Part shown: positions 47,085-59,797 of the stretch, one piece after another
Layout: each line of letters begins with the position of its first letter
Numbering within the stretch: the stretch's first letter is position 1
NCBI RefSeq assembly: GCF_022539665.2
Contig: NC_081339.1
Location: 8,119,367-8,183,366, forward strand
Source: Daphnia carinata
Taxonomy: Eukaryota; Arthropoda; Branchiopoda; Diplostraca; Daphniidae
DNA length: 64,000 bases
Direction of reading: 5' to 3'
Notes under the pieces: generated by a model
Database searches by the model: none
What the model saw: the letters and a program-made list of their open reading frames with translations, nothing else
What the model was told of the DNA's origin: nothing
Program-made: the position numbers and the translations under genes

Positions 47085-50000
47085 TTAAAGACGAAAAGAA
47101 AACGTACAATGACGTTTCTTTTTTTAAATGAACAAAAAAAAAATTATGGAGGGAAGAACGAAAACTTGCAGTGTCCAGCACACGTTTTTTTTTTTTTTTT
47201 TTCCTTGTTTGGTAAAGGAGGATAAAATATCGCACACTTGCTATGTCAAGACGAACCACTTTTAGTGTCCAGAAGTGAACTGCTAGAATTGGCCATCTTA
47301 CCTTTTCGTTTTATACCTTACATCCCACACAGTGAGGCTCCTCCCTATTCGAGTTCCATCTCTAGCTCCGCCTTTTGGCTCGTTCGTAAATCTTTTCATT
47401 CGCCCCGACCGCTGGTCTCAAGCGAACGCTCAATTAGCTATGCGACCCCACGAAAACCCGATGGGGCTCTTTATTGTCCTGTGTGCCCATCAACTTCTGG
47501 TCACACACACACACATAGAATTGTCGTTGGGTGTGTACATACCCTTCTTCCCTCCTCCTTCTCTTATTTTCTTGTTGTTGCTATTTAGCTGAAAAGGAAC
47601 TCATGGAACTATATTTTATAAGACCACAAACGTAGAAATGCATTTATTTTTATGATATAAAAAAACACGAATTGAATCTATAGGACTGCGTGATTGGAGC
47701 TATAGTCAATAATTGAATTATGAATCGAGGCTGATGTGACATTGTAGCACCTGTACAATGTTACATGCGACGCACGGAATTTTTATAATCAGATTACCAT
47801 ATCACGGCATTATCGATCGTATATGTGTGTATAACTAAATCTTCTCCTCGTCCAAAACATCATGGGTTTCAATAACGCATATAAATACATCAACACACAC
47901 ACACATACAGACGAGAAAAAAAAAAGAAGGAGGGGAAAAACAGGAGCGCGTTAGTGAAAGTAAAGCCATGTGATGTCTCTCACAATTATAGCTTTATATA
48001 TATCCAAGAGCTAATTCAATTACGAGCCGATTGCATCCACACACAGTATAAACGTATACACATCACACGTAAGTGATTTATCAATATTTTAATCGGACCA
48101 AAAGTGCTGCCGTCTATATATATATCCAATAACAATGTCAAATTCCCGTATAATAACCAGCTAAATAAGCCTTTACAAAAAAAAAAAAATATCGCTGCCC
48201 TTATAATCTTTATATATGTGACTCGGAAGCGCTTGTGGTTAACTATATAACGATACGCACCTATGTGTCATTGCCGCCAAGACAATGGGGGGGGGGGATC
48301 AAGTAGGCCACAATTTACAAAGAAATCCTCCCAAAGGGCAAATGGGACATGTTTAAGCTAATCAAAAGACGCGTCAAATCAAAAGCCCAGGTGGAAAATG
48401 GGTCAGTGCAGGAAAAATCGCAGGCGACATGCAGTCTGGCGTAGACGGAATTCCCCTCTTTTTTTAAAGAAAAGAATAAAAATTGCTTTTGTTTTGTCTT
48501 GTTCATCAGGTCGCCAGGCTGTCTCGTATAGAAGAAGGGCAATCTGTAGAAAACGTCGGTCTTTTCTAAATGGATAAGGCCCTACCTGGTTTTCACACCT
48601 TCAACGCAAAAGCCCTCGATTCGCCTTCTCTTATTACTTAAAAAAAAAAATGGCCGTCTCGGGAGAATTTCACTTGTTGTTGGCTTTTAAACGAAGAAAT
48701 CTCGCCATTTGGCTTTTTTTTTTTTTGTTTTTTAAAAATGATGCAGGTGCCTTCTCTCACCAGGTGGTGAGAGGCCCGACAATATAGGCCTATACATTCG
48801 TATAAGAGGTATTTCCTTAAACACTAGAGACATGTACGTACGCCGACAGCTCTTGTGCTGTTTTTTTTTGTTCTTGCACGTGCATCAGACACTTAAAAAA
48901 TAAGGAGTGGACGCAGTATATTGGGCAAAAATCTGATGACCATCATTATAAGCGATACTTCCGTAAATCAAAAACACGTATAGACATAGTTAGCCGACGG
49001 CGTTAAAACATTTTCGTAAACGTAAGAGCCTAGCGCAGGATCGGATGGTAAAACGGATTTATGACAGTTCATTCGATGAAGTTCATGATGATATTATTGC
49101 AGCACAGCTTATGAATAAATTAATCTTCTTTGGCCTTTTAAGAATCGCTGCAAGTCTCATTCATTACATCGAATACTCTTGAAAAAATGAAACGTACAAT
49201 TTTACGAAATTTCAGGACGTGCTAAAGATTTCAACGACTGCCATTCATGGCTCTTGTTCCTTGTGTCCTAATGCTACTTTTTGTTTTTATCTGCATAGCG
49301 ATTCAGGGCCCCACGTGGTGTTTAAAAATGTATAGGTACGTGAAAACATTGATTTTTTTATTAGCGCTAAGAGCCTGTTCCCCCTAAATTAAAACTGTGC
49401 GACAAAGTAAAGAAAATAACAGAAGGATTTACAGCGTTTATTCCCATCAGCATTCTTGTATAGCCTACTTTATTAAATAACTAATATAACCATCGCGTTT
49501 GTTGCTTGAAAGCCTTTTTTTCTTGTTTCAAATTTCCACATCAGTGTGAGACCTAAAATTTGCTTGCACATATTTAAAACACAATTTCAGCGCAAACATC
49601 AGATCAAGAAAGCACGAGCAATTAAGGGCTTCTCTTTTTCTGTTTACTCTATACATCATCTAACACTAACGCATTTTAAAAAATACAAACTGAAAACTAA
49701 AAGAAAACAATCTTGTTTAGCAAGCGTCACTTACATAGTGCATTTGCTCACAGATACAGACTACGCAAGCAGTAAGCACAAAAAAAAAAAAAGAATAGCA
49801 ATGGTATAAGATATAACGACAAACATTTCTGGTATATGCACAATTCTGCTGGAGTTAGGGCAGGCTGATCATTGGACGAATAAATAATAGCCTACATCTG
49901 TAATATATATTAGGTGTCTCTTCCATTGCCTCACATTTTGTTTCCGCAACAGAGACGCAGCTATTGTCTACATTAAAACAAAAATATTTAGTATATAACT

Positions 50001-53000
50001 ACGTAGTACATTTTTTTAAATATCCAAGCTCAACTCGTTTATTAAGAATTAGGAACAATCAATTTTTGCGAAACCTTCCCTACCGGGGAATCAGTTCGGA
50101 ATTCTGCTTCTCACCCCGGAGAGTTAAAGCAGATTCAGCATTCAACGCGATCTGAGTTAATGCCGCATATCGCATTATCTCCTTCGCATTTAGCCATCAT
50201 ATAAGATTTGAAGTTCTGCATTCAGCAAGCGAAACTTCTAGCAGAATTAGCTGGAAGCTCTCCAACACAATGCCCCCCCCCCCCCCCCAAAGGAAAGAAT
50301 ATAATACGGCCGGACTCCAAAGACTATAGGGATTCTACATTTATATCTAAGGCAAAGAGCAAAATAGAAAGAAAATTCATTAAAAAAAAAAAATCAGCTA
50401 TAGAATGGTGTCTCTCAGTATAGAATTGAAAATGCAGGTCGCATTTAACTATAGTCGGCTAAAACAAAGAGAATCAAAGGATTAGCCTTTAGAGACTGCC
50501 GTCATGCCATCCTGCCGTAAGGTCCATCACCACGCCTTGTTATTGTGACAGCTTATCCCCTTACTAACGTGACATTTCCTCCACTGTATATACAACAATC
50601 TCCGTAACAGACGTGCAAATCTGAATAATTAACTTACCGGTGATCTTTATCCGGTGGGATTATATGATGAAAAGTCTATTGGATATAGGAAACGGGTACG
50701 TTCAACTGCACGGTTGATCCGTCGTTTCATGTTTGCTTCCACCTCTTCCCCTCTAAACAAAAGGACACGGACAGGTTACTGGAGCTTTAGATCTACGACT
50801 TCGTGCGTGATTGATACTACAATCTAGACCACGCTCCACGACGTGGCTTCACTCTGCTTTGTTAGGTGATGGCATGAGCTTTTAATTTAATCCAAATTAT
50901 CTGTGAATCTAATGGTATTTGATATTTTGATGCTTAATGCTTTGATCGTTTTTGGGTTTGCCTTCATTTGTGAGAGATTCTCTCGCTTCTCCGTACGAAC
51001 TATTGAAATTGAATAAGACGTGCCTCACCATCCCGATATGCAAATTTGACTATAATTGAAACATGATTTCGCTGTATAGCCTCATTTTGATTCTGAATAT
51101 AGAAATAGGGAGTTCTATTCTTCCTTAAAATGAAAAAAATGGCAATGGGATAAAAATATGTTTGCAAATCTCGATGATGGATTGGATGTCAGTAGGCTAT
51201 AATACACAAGTCGAAGGCTACATGGAACGAAACCATAAACAGACCCGCCCACACGATAAAGGCATATGTCTTCTGATCGTCTCCTGATGAATCTTGAACC
51301 TGATCTCGAGTCAATTGGCACGTGTGGGGTTATGTTGGCCCAACTGCTGCCAAAAAATAAAAAATAAAATAACCTGACAAGTGTTCCATTGGCGCTCACG
51401 TGCCCAAAAGTCTGCACAGCTTTCTGCATCCGGAATCAATCATCGACCCACCTACACATGCACCAACAACACGCAGGTCAGTTTAACTGTTGACAACATG
51501 ATTGTGTTTGACTGCTGGATATAGATAGAGATATATAGGCCTATGGGGAGGAGCGGACGTCTTGTTGTTGTCATCCCATTAGGGCGCTCAAACAGAGCCA
51601 TCATCGTCCAGTCATATTCTCACGTGCACCACGCCATGTTGACCGATCACATCTGTATACGGATGCTTTACGAGGTTCCAAAATACAATGGTGACATACA
51701 CAAAAAACACATTTCTACGTCGAGGTATATAGGATCTGTGGCAATCTTCGCCCAGAAGGGTACGGCACAGGTGCGGATGGAGGCCTCTGCATGGTGCTCA
51801 GTTATTGGGCGTTGAGTGCTACTCCGCGCACAAGTTCAGTTTGTTGGGGGGTGAACCCCATTGTGTGGTTTTTTTTCAGAGCCCCAAGAGTCTTCAATAG
51901 ATGCTGACAATAAGTTCCATACTCCCATTGATACGGGGATTTTCTTCGGCTGTCATGGTAGCACCCAAGAAACCAGTGGACGACCACCAAAGAACTATTA
52001 GTTCAGGAGGAGCTAAAAAAAAAATGATGGGTCAGCCATCATGTTTTGGCCCATCCACCCTTATTTTCCTATTTTTTTTTGGCAAAGTAGAAAATGGAAT
52101 CATTTTTTTTTTTATCTTAAAGCTCAACGACCAACACAAGAGAGAAGTCAAACCTTTTTACTTTTGTGCACACACTGTTGTATTAACTTTTAGGCGCTGA
52201 AAATTGCTGTTTTTTACCACGAAGATTGGCACGTGGTGGAGCTTTATCATCTAGCACGTCTTCTAGATACGTTTTGTTAGAAGGAAAAAAAAAAAGAACT
52301 TGAAGAATACGGAAAAGTAGATTCTATTAAAGGCACATTGTCAGCTCATCGTCAAAAAGGACACGTCCACAGCAAATGACGATTTAGATGATGGATGGTT
52401 GATCGAATTCGTTTAGCCTATCTATGGTTTACATAGCTACTATTAGTTTCGATTGCAATTGCAAACGGACTCACGTGCGTATTGACTTAGAATAATGCCG
52501 CTATAATGAGCTCTAACTGGGGGGCGGAGGTGAGAGCTGGCACATGGACACAAGACTCGTTGGATTCCATCCACCATGTTTGTATGTGTGTTGTAAAGAT
52601 GTAGGATTCAATTGCTTACGGTACTACTGGACTAGAGCCGGGCTTGAGTCAATGTTGGTTTAGTGGGTGTTATTTTGGATGTCGATGCGTACAGACCTGG
52701 GCAAACAGTTCGTAAGGCCACCGTGTTGATTGTCTCTCTGGTTTCAAACTGTTGCACTCCCAAGTCTCCCATCACATCACGGCCATCGATGTGCTCATTG
52801 GCTAGCCCCGGCCAAGTTTCCGAGAGTGTGATGGAAGGCGCGCCAGCGCAGCTGTGTGTTGATGGGCTGCACATGTGTTTGGGTGCCGGTTTTTGTCACC
52901 TCATTCTCTTACAACCCTTTCAGCTCTCGTATCTATGTGCATCACCTCCTCCCTCCCCTGTTTAACAGATAGTGTTGTTAGCAATTTGTCTGATTGCCGA

Positions 53001-54023
53001 GCCAATATTGAAACAGGATGGGCAACTGCTGGGCGGTTGAATTCAAGTCGACTTACAATTTACAGCACACCATCATATAGTAAGCTGTGTGTGTGGTATT
53101 TACTGCACGTGTTTGATGCCTTATTTGACTTTAGCACTTACTTTAATAGATGATGATTTGCCCGCATCACAACAACTACGCAGGTACAGGATTCTCTGGT
53201 GACTTCAGTGTGAATGGGTAGTCTGAAAATATGGCGATCATGGAACACTAAAATTTCAACGTTAAGCGATATCGAACTTCTCTGTGGTGTTGTTCTCTTT
53301 AGAAGTATAGACCCTCTGCAGCAACATTATGATGTCGGAAAATACGCCTGAAAATCTCTAATTGACCAACAAATCAATAGCCGTGTGGCATTATACAATA
53401 AACTAGTTTGCCTATAAACTAAACAAATAACCGAGCTCCAGCTTTTAAAATCAGCTATAACAGCGGTTAATATTTAACCTCAAGGCTTACGACCCGCCCC
53501 TTGTTTGCAAAGCTGATAATTATCGCGGCCTACGTTGTTATGCTAGGCTAAATGAAATCGAGCAACATCGGATTTGGCTGCATTTGTCCGCCTTTTTGAG
53601 GTCGAGAAAGATTTTGTTTAGTGATATTATGAATGCACCCAACAGAAGGGAAATTTTTACCATTGCTGTGTACGTCATTTGGTTTCAATTGCTAACACCA
53701 TTGTTTAGAACGGGAGACAAAAAACGGCGCAAAGCCTGTCAAGTGAGATCAGTAGAGTCTGAGGAATTATCAACAAGGTCAAACAATCTAGACTTTACTG
53801 TTGACTTGACTGACTTGGCTGTTATCCTGTTGACTGCTGGCTGTCGGGCTCCATGGCTCTCCCGTAAAGAACACGTCAAGCCAAGTTGGCAACGTTGCTT
53901 TTAGTGTCAATAATAAATACAAACTAAAATTGCTTCCGTGGCGGCTCCCGAAAAAAAATATATAATTGGACTTCGCAAACTTCTTTCCTGCCTGTCGTGC
54001 GGCCTCAGCATTCTGAGTTAATC
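47085..54023. other. 7-kb gene-poor region 5' of goosecoid
   Basis: The goosecoid promoter side on the left and the ankyrin-GH20 promoter on the right. Full of TATATA tracts, CA repeats and homopolymers. The longest ORFs (about 100 codons, e.g. 52663-52965 and 53584-53904) resemble nothing and lack splice-supported extensions. No RNA gene seen. Confidence 0.4.
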
Positions 54024-57000
54024 ATGAAGGTAGATGAAAGTGAAGCCTACCAGAGTGTCAAAACTTCAATTGAAGCCCACCGAACAGATGTTTTGAAAGC
54101 AGTAATCGACACCGTTAAAAAAGGTAAGATGATTCTCTTACCTAATGTTAATCTTTGTCATTAAACTCATGGTTTCATTCTAATGTAGAATGGGAAGAGA
54201 AAGATTTCTTTAAATTTTTAAATAACCCCCGAGAAGAAGGTTCATTTCTGCATTTGGTTACCAAGGTACTAAATAAACAAACTGCCAAAGAAACCACAAA
54301 AGAATTTTTTTTTTCCTTTTGTCATGCAGAACAATCAAGCAGATATGGTTAGACTTTTGCTGAGTTATGGAGCGGATCCTACAGTTGTCAATGGAAAGGG
54401 AGAAAACCCTTTAGCTGTCACCTCCAACAAACACACAAAGTCTGCATACAAAGATGCATTGTTTGCATCTATTGCCAGCCATGATATGCGAATGACAGAA
54501 AAGTTGTTCCTGGCAGCTACGGAAACAGATATAAGAGACAATTTGGAAAAACTTAACACCCCTTTACATTGGGCAGTTTCATTTCTTAATAAAGAAGCAA
54601 TACACTTTCTCACAGGTACAGTCAAATTTTACAACCAATATACAGCTTAGTGGTAAATTACACAGTGGCTTTGCTTTCTTATTTTCAGAACAAGGAGCTA
54701 CACTGGACAGTACAAATGCAAAAGGAATGACTCCATTACATGAAGGTTTGCATGAAAGAGTAAAAGTAGTAAAAGTTTTATCCTTAATTTTCTTTTCTTG
54801 TATTCAGCTGTTCAAGCAGGGAACTATGATATTGTTAATCTACTCCTAAAATTGGGGGCAGATGTTAACTATCTTGTTCAAGGGAATAGGTCTGTCTTTA
54901 AATTGCTCGACGTTGACATAGAGGACAATAACTTTTAACCGAATGGCATTTATTTTTGTTTAGCAATTTGAAAGGCATGTCCGCCATAGATTTGGCCATT
55001 CCTGGCTCAGAGATGTTGGACCTTCTTATGCGTTATCGTAATTCAAACGACGGGTTAGGCGCCCCGAGAGAACTGGTAGAGATGAATGGGAATATCAACG
55101 GTAGTACTCAACACAAAGATGGTCGAATGGGGCCTGCCTCACCTGACGGAGCTGAAAGTGCACTTAGTGTCGAGGAGGTAAGTTTTATAAGAGCTAAAAC
55201 TGTTAGATGTTTATATCGTATCTATTGGTTAATATTGTCAATGTATATGCTTGATTAGATTGCGACTTCTTTGCCATTTATACGTGCACCGATACGTCCA
55301 GTAATCACAGACACCCGTCTGCATTGGCTATGGCCTCCACCGAAGCAAATACAGCAACTGGAAGGACTGTCGTTCTTAATCCATCAGCCGTGGAGCATAT
55401 CATTCGTCTCTTGCTCTATTCCATTACATGAGTAAGTTTGGGTTCATCACATGTTGCATTTCTTGAAATTCGAAATCAACTTTGAATATCATTCCGAATA
55501 ACAGCATACTGGACATCTGGGATGCGCACAAGGCCCAGCTTTCTTTGCTAGGGATAAATCCTATTATCGGCAATGTGAAGCCCAACAACACAGCCGCAAC
55601 GGATGACAGCGACAACAGGTTAACCTGCTGTATCAAAGCGCAACTCTTTCCGGGCCCTGAAAGTTACCGATTAACTATATCATCTTCTAAAGTAACACAA
55701 TTTTTTTGCCTTTGTGTTCAACAGTTTTAGTAGTTTATTGCGCGTTGTTGATTTTCAGATAGTCATAGTTGCCGCTGATCGGCAAGGATTGCATTATGCC
55801 TTGAGTAGTCTCGTGCAGCTTATAGTATTATGTCTTGATGATGGGCATTTACCGCCACTGCACATAGAGGATAGCCCTTCTCTGCGAATGCGTGCCGTTG
55901 TGCTTGACGTGAGTTCTGCTGGCCGTGTCCCGCTTCTCGATTCTCTGTTTTCCATGATTGATATCTGGCACTCACTGAAACTGAATCAAGTTCACCTCTA
56001 CAGCCGAGTTAATAGCTCAGCAGGGTTTCAATGGCCATGGCCCTATAGTAAAATGTACGGAAGACGAACTCCACATCGCATTATATTTCTGTTATCTTTT
56101 AATACTTGTATTTTTATTGATGAGACAGAGAGGTGATAAGCCTGGATCGGTATTGCATGGACCGAGGGATGGAACTTGTACCAGCGCTTGATGTGGAGGG
56201 TGATTGTAAAGAACCGCATTTGCTACAAGATTTGGTGACCACATCTCAGTGGTGTTTCCCGTCCACGAAGTATTGCTATGCATGACATCACTTCCTCCGG
56301 AATCTTACGTTTTTTTTTCTCGGCTTTTTATTTTTTTTTTTCAGACTTTTTCACGCTGGTCCCGGTTTGACAACTCTACTTGCTGAAAACAATTATGAAC
56401 TTTTGAATGGAAATTCGTCAGATAGAACGTGGCTTTTGTGCGCCAATAGCTTGAGAGAGAAAAAAATAATACCAAATTTAAACTTTGGCCACATCTTGGT
56501 CGAGTATGGATTCCAGGCAGATTACAATTTCCACGAAAAAACTCAGTTGGCGTGGGAAAATTCGGCTGCTTTGTGTTTTTGCGCTGGAACTGCTTCTTGG
56601 GACTGGTATTTCAAGCTTCGTCGGAAAAACCCCCATGGTAGTTTGACGGCAATAAATTTGTTTTCGGTTGAAGTTTAATAGGATACCCCGAAGCTGCCTC
56701 AGCCAACATTCTTCATGCTGTGCAAGCTGCTGTGGAAAGAGGATCGTTAGGATCGTTTGTAGCTACATGGACTGATTCAGTGGCTTTAGGATCTCTACAT
56801 TTTGCCTGGCCCGGATGGATTTTGCAGGCTGGATTAGCCTGGAATCATTCCGTTCACTGGGTAAACAGTATGGCTATGCAACCAAGAGTCCCATTCATAG
56901 CGAAGTCATTAAATTACAGGATTTTATTCAAAATTCCTTGGGTGAGCTCGTCTCGCTTTGGGTGTTGAACGAATCATTCGACAAGCGTTCTTCAGTGGGT

Positions 57001-57915
57001 CTAGCAATTGTTGAGATGGGCCGATTGGAAACTTGGCTTCTTCGTCACGCTCGTGGAGAGCTTGATCTTCAAAATGCCTTCGGTAATAGAAATCAGAATT
57101 TGCTGAATTTTTCACAATAACGCTGTTTTTTTTTTGTTTGTTTTTTTACCCTTTTAGATGCTACTACGATTCCACCCTCTCTACCTCCAAGCGAAGGGTC
57201 TATTCATTACCGCTTAATTTTAGATCCTGACAGCGTAAACGTAGACAACCTCAATATGGAATGCGTCGTGGTAATCACTAAATTAAAATTTTTTTCTTTC
57301 TTGTTTTCATTCATTTAAAAATGTTTATTTTCCTTTCTTTGTAGAGAACCATCCGTCATTCAAAAAAATGGCATAAACTATTAACTGAAGCAACCATGAC
57401 AGAAAGCCGCAATTATTTTATGAAAACAGTTGCGCTACAAGCTCTATTATCCGCAGATTTCTTACTCCTAGCGTGTCGGTATGCAAATTGGTGGTTTTTT
57501 TATATTTTTTTTGTTACATGTGATAATTAAAATTGTACTCTTATATTGTAGCATTTTAAGGGGAATCCTTACGACTGGAAGCAATCCCAATAGCAATATG
57601 GGAGTAGCCGCAATAAACTTAGGTGTGGTGAACTTAACGCCAACTTTACGGACAGACGCTGCCAACAGGTACATTTTTATTCTGGTAGTGTGCAAAGGCC
57701 ATAAACGTGTGATTTGTCTTGCAACAGTAATCTAATGGGGGATTGTTCTTTTTTTTTCTTTTAATGGAATTAGATTGCTTAGTCTAACGGAGCGTTTCCA
57801 GCAGTTGTGGATGCAGCAATATCAAAATCCGTCGAATGGACTGAATAATATAGTCGGAGCTCTGAAAGCATCGATCCAAAGGCTTTTGGCTAATGTCGAC
57901 ACATCCGATTTGTAG
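54024..57915 (+). CDS. Ankyrin-repeat protein fused to inactive GH20 hexosaminidase-like domain
   Basis: Seventeen phase-consistent exons: 54024-54123, 54189-54265, 54330-54615, 54689-54745, 54808-54889, 54964-55177, 55259-55431, 55505-55691, 55759-56047, 56131-56269, 56345-56637, 56682-56860, 56920-57082, 57158-57270, 57345-57478, 57552-57668 and 57774-57915 (914 aa). Residues ~50-225 hold about four ankyrin repeats (NTPLHWAVSFLNKEAIHFL, GMTPLHEAVQAGNYDIVNLL). Residues ~310-420 match the GH20 lead domain (YRLTISSSKIVIVAADRQGL). From ~432 comes a TIM barrel: LRMRAVVLDVS, CMDRGMELVPALD, EYGFQADYNFHEK, CAGTASWDW, ILQAGLAWN. Where GH20 enzymes have the catalytic Gly-x-Asp-Glu (GCDET type), this protein reads FHAGPGLT (residues 537-544), so both acids are missing. 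There is no signal peptide, so it is probably a cytosolic pseudoenzyme or sugar-binding scaffold. Function unknown. Confidence 0.85.
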
Positions 57916-58246
57916 GCGTCGGTTGATTTAGCCTTTGCATAAAAAGTCGATGGGTTCGTCATGGTGGCGATTTGGATACAATTTGTAAGCAACAAACAAA
58001 GAGGGCAAAAAAAAGGTTATGCATTCCTTCAACCAGTTTTAGGAACACTCGGTCCGGGACTTGATTTCGGACGGGGAAGTATTACTGTTAATTCTGAATC
58101 TTGCTTTTTATGCGTGTGATATTTTTTTAGCAACCCATGTTATTTGTTACACATATTAGCCAGCAGAAAAATATTATGGACACGATTACCTGGATATTTT
58201 ATGTATTGGAATTCTGTACGGTTACATGTAATCTCTATTTACTCGT
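57916..58246. other. Convergent intergenic gap
   Basis: About 330 bp between the stop codons of the plus-strand ankyrin-GH20 gene and the minus-strand Prx5 gene. It must hold both 3' UTR ends. No clean AATAAA on either strand close to the stops. Confidence 0.4.
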
Positions 58247-58912
58247 TTACAATTGCGATAAAAGATTCTCAGATTTCGAGCAAGTGACGCTGTTGCCATC
58301 AGGTTCAACGCACAGTTTCTTTATCTCTCCGTCTTCAGCATACAACGAAAAACGTTTGCATCTGATGGTGCCCAACGAATCCGTGAAATCTTTTTCGAGG
58401 CCCATGGCCTTCGTGAAAGCGCCGTTAGTATCTGCCAGCATGCGAACCTTCCCTTCTGCGTTGAGATCTTTTCCCCATGCATCCATAACATAAGGATCGT
58501 TTACAGCAATACAGATGATTTCATCGACGCCTTTGGATTTGTACTTGTCGTAATCCGAGATAAAACTAGGTACATGAGTCTGCGGACAAAAAAAAAACAG
58601 AATTGCGTGAATAACACTTGAAAAAAGAAACATACAGACAGCCCTAATGAATGCTCAATTTTCAATTCAACAACTACTAAATTTTTGAATTAAAATACCT
58701 TGGAGCAGCAAGGAGTGAAGGCTCCGGGGACCCCGAGGATGACAACTTTCTTACCAGCTGCTAGCTGTGAGATGTTTACTTTCGAATCAGGCGTATTTTC
58801 ATGCACATACACATTTGGTAGTTTGTCTCCACACTATTAATAATAACCACTGATTTAGCGAAAATCTGTTAACTATTACTCCACGTAATTCGTTATTTAC
58901 CTTAACCGCCAT
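58247..58912 (-). CDS. PRDX5: Peroxiredoxin-5, short (cytosolic/peroxisomal) copy
   Basis: Exons 58901-58912 (four codons), 58699-58833 and 58247-58579 give 159 aa. Prx5 reduces hydrogen peroxide, alkyl hydroperoxides and peroxynitrite using thioredoxin. The active-site loop is VPGAFTPCCSKTHVP: peroxidatic Cys47 preceded by Cys46 where most Prx5 have Gly. The resolving Cys is Cys149 (VTCSKSENLLSQL). The C-terminal SQL is a type-1 peroxisomal signal as in human PRDX5. No mitochondrial presequence is present, since translation starts just four codons before the Prx fold. It shares its intron positions with the neighbouring copy, so the two arose by tandem duplication. Confidence 0.93.
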
Positions 58913-59797
58913 TTTGAACGTAGATTGTCGTATTGTTCTGTCGACTAAACACTCCGAGCTTTGGAAATTCTCTGCTCAATTCCGATCAAAATGTTACTGG
59001 GGTAGCTATATAGCTCCACGTCTGAGCCAAGATACCGACGATGGTCAACGATTTTTTATGAGTAACGCGATTTAATAGTAAACGGGTCATGTTCTTGGAA
59101 TAACTTTGATGGAACAAAAGAATATAGAAAACGTTCATACCTCAAACTTCATACTCAAACGACAAAAACGATGGTGCTAGGTTCTTGTTGACGCACATCA
59201 TTCGTAGTTCGTGTAGGGGTATGGGCTCTAGTTGGTATCAACTTCCGAGAACTACAACATTTTTTTGCATGTGTACCACAGATAGACACATACTTGTCCT
59301 ATTGCTGATATGAATGTAATCACACAACTAGCCATAATTTAGTAGCATGTAATTCCGATCGTGTCACGTGAGGACAAACTTTTTTTTTGGATGAATCTAT
59401 CTGGCAACATTCCGTCTGCGAACACTATATGAACGTGGCTGCAGTCAAATGCTGCCTCGTTTCTGAGGCCACATTTACAATCGCTTCAGATTAACAGCAG
59501 CATTTCCGTTGAACCGAAACTCATGCTTTCATACCACAGATACGAAACACTGTAAGCAGGTATCACAACGGATTCCATCTGCATTTAATGAGATCAACGT
59601 GTTGCTATTGTCCAGGTTTCAGTAGGATACTATATTTTCTTAATTGGCGTATCAGTAACAAGCAAAGTGGATATTTTTCAACAATCATGTTATTTCATAA
59701 CAGATGGAGGCTGATGTACTATTTACGTGATACTTGGCTAAAATTCGTGTGTAACGATTTCACCAAACACTATTATGGTCACAATCAAATCACATGT
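58913..59797. other. Spacer between the two Prx5 genes
   Basis: About 885 bp containing the promoter of the short copy and the 3' UTR of the long copy. No additional ORF or RNA gene supported. Confidence 0.4.

Noticed and set aside
46645..47088. 147-codon plus-strand ORF opposite goosecoid exon 1
   Set aside because: The minus strand contains the goosecoid repressor motif and splices to the homeodomain, so this is a shadow.
52663..53904. Roughly 100-codon ORFs before the ankyrin-GH20 gene
   Set aside because: Random-looking translations, no domains, no consistent splice sites.
56850..56930. Apparent frameshift in the ankyrin-GH20 gene
   Set aside because: A 59-nt GT-AG intron (56861-56919) accounts for the frame change and joins conserved segments.
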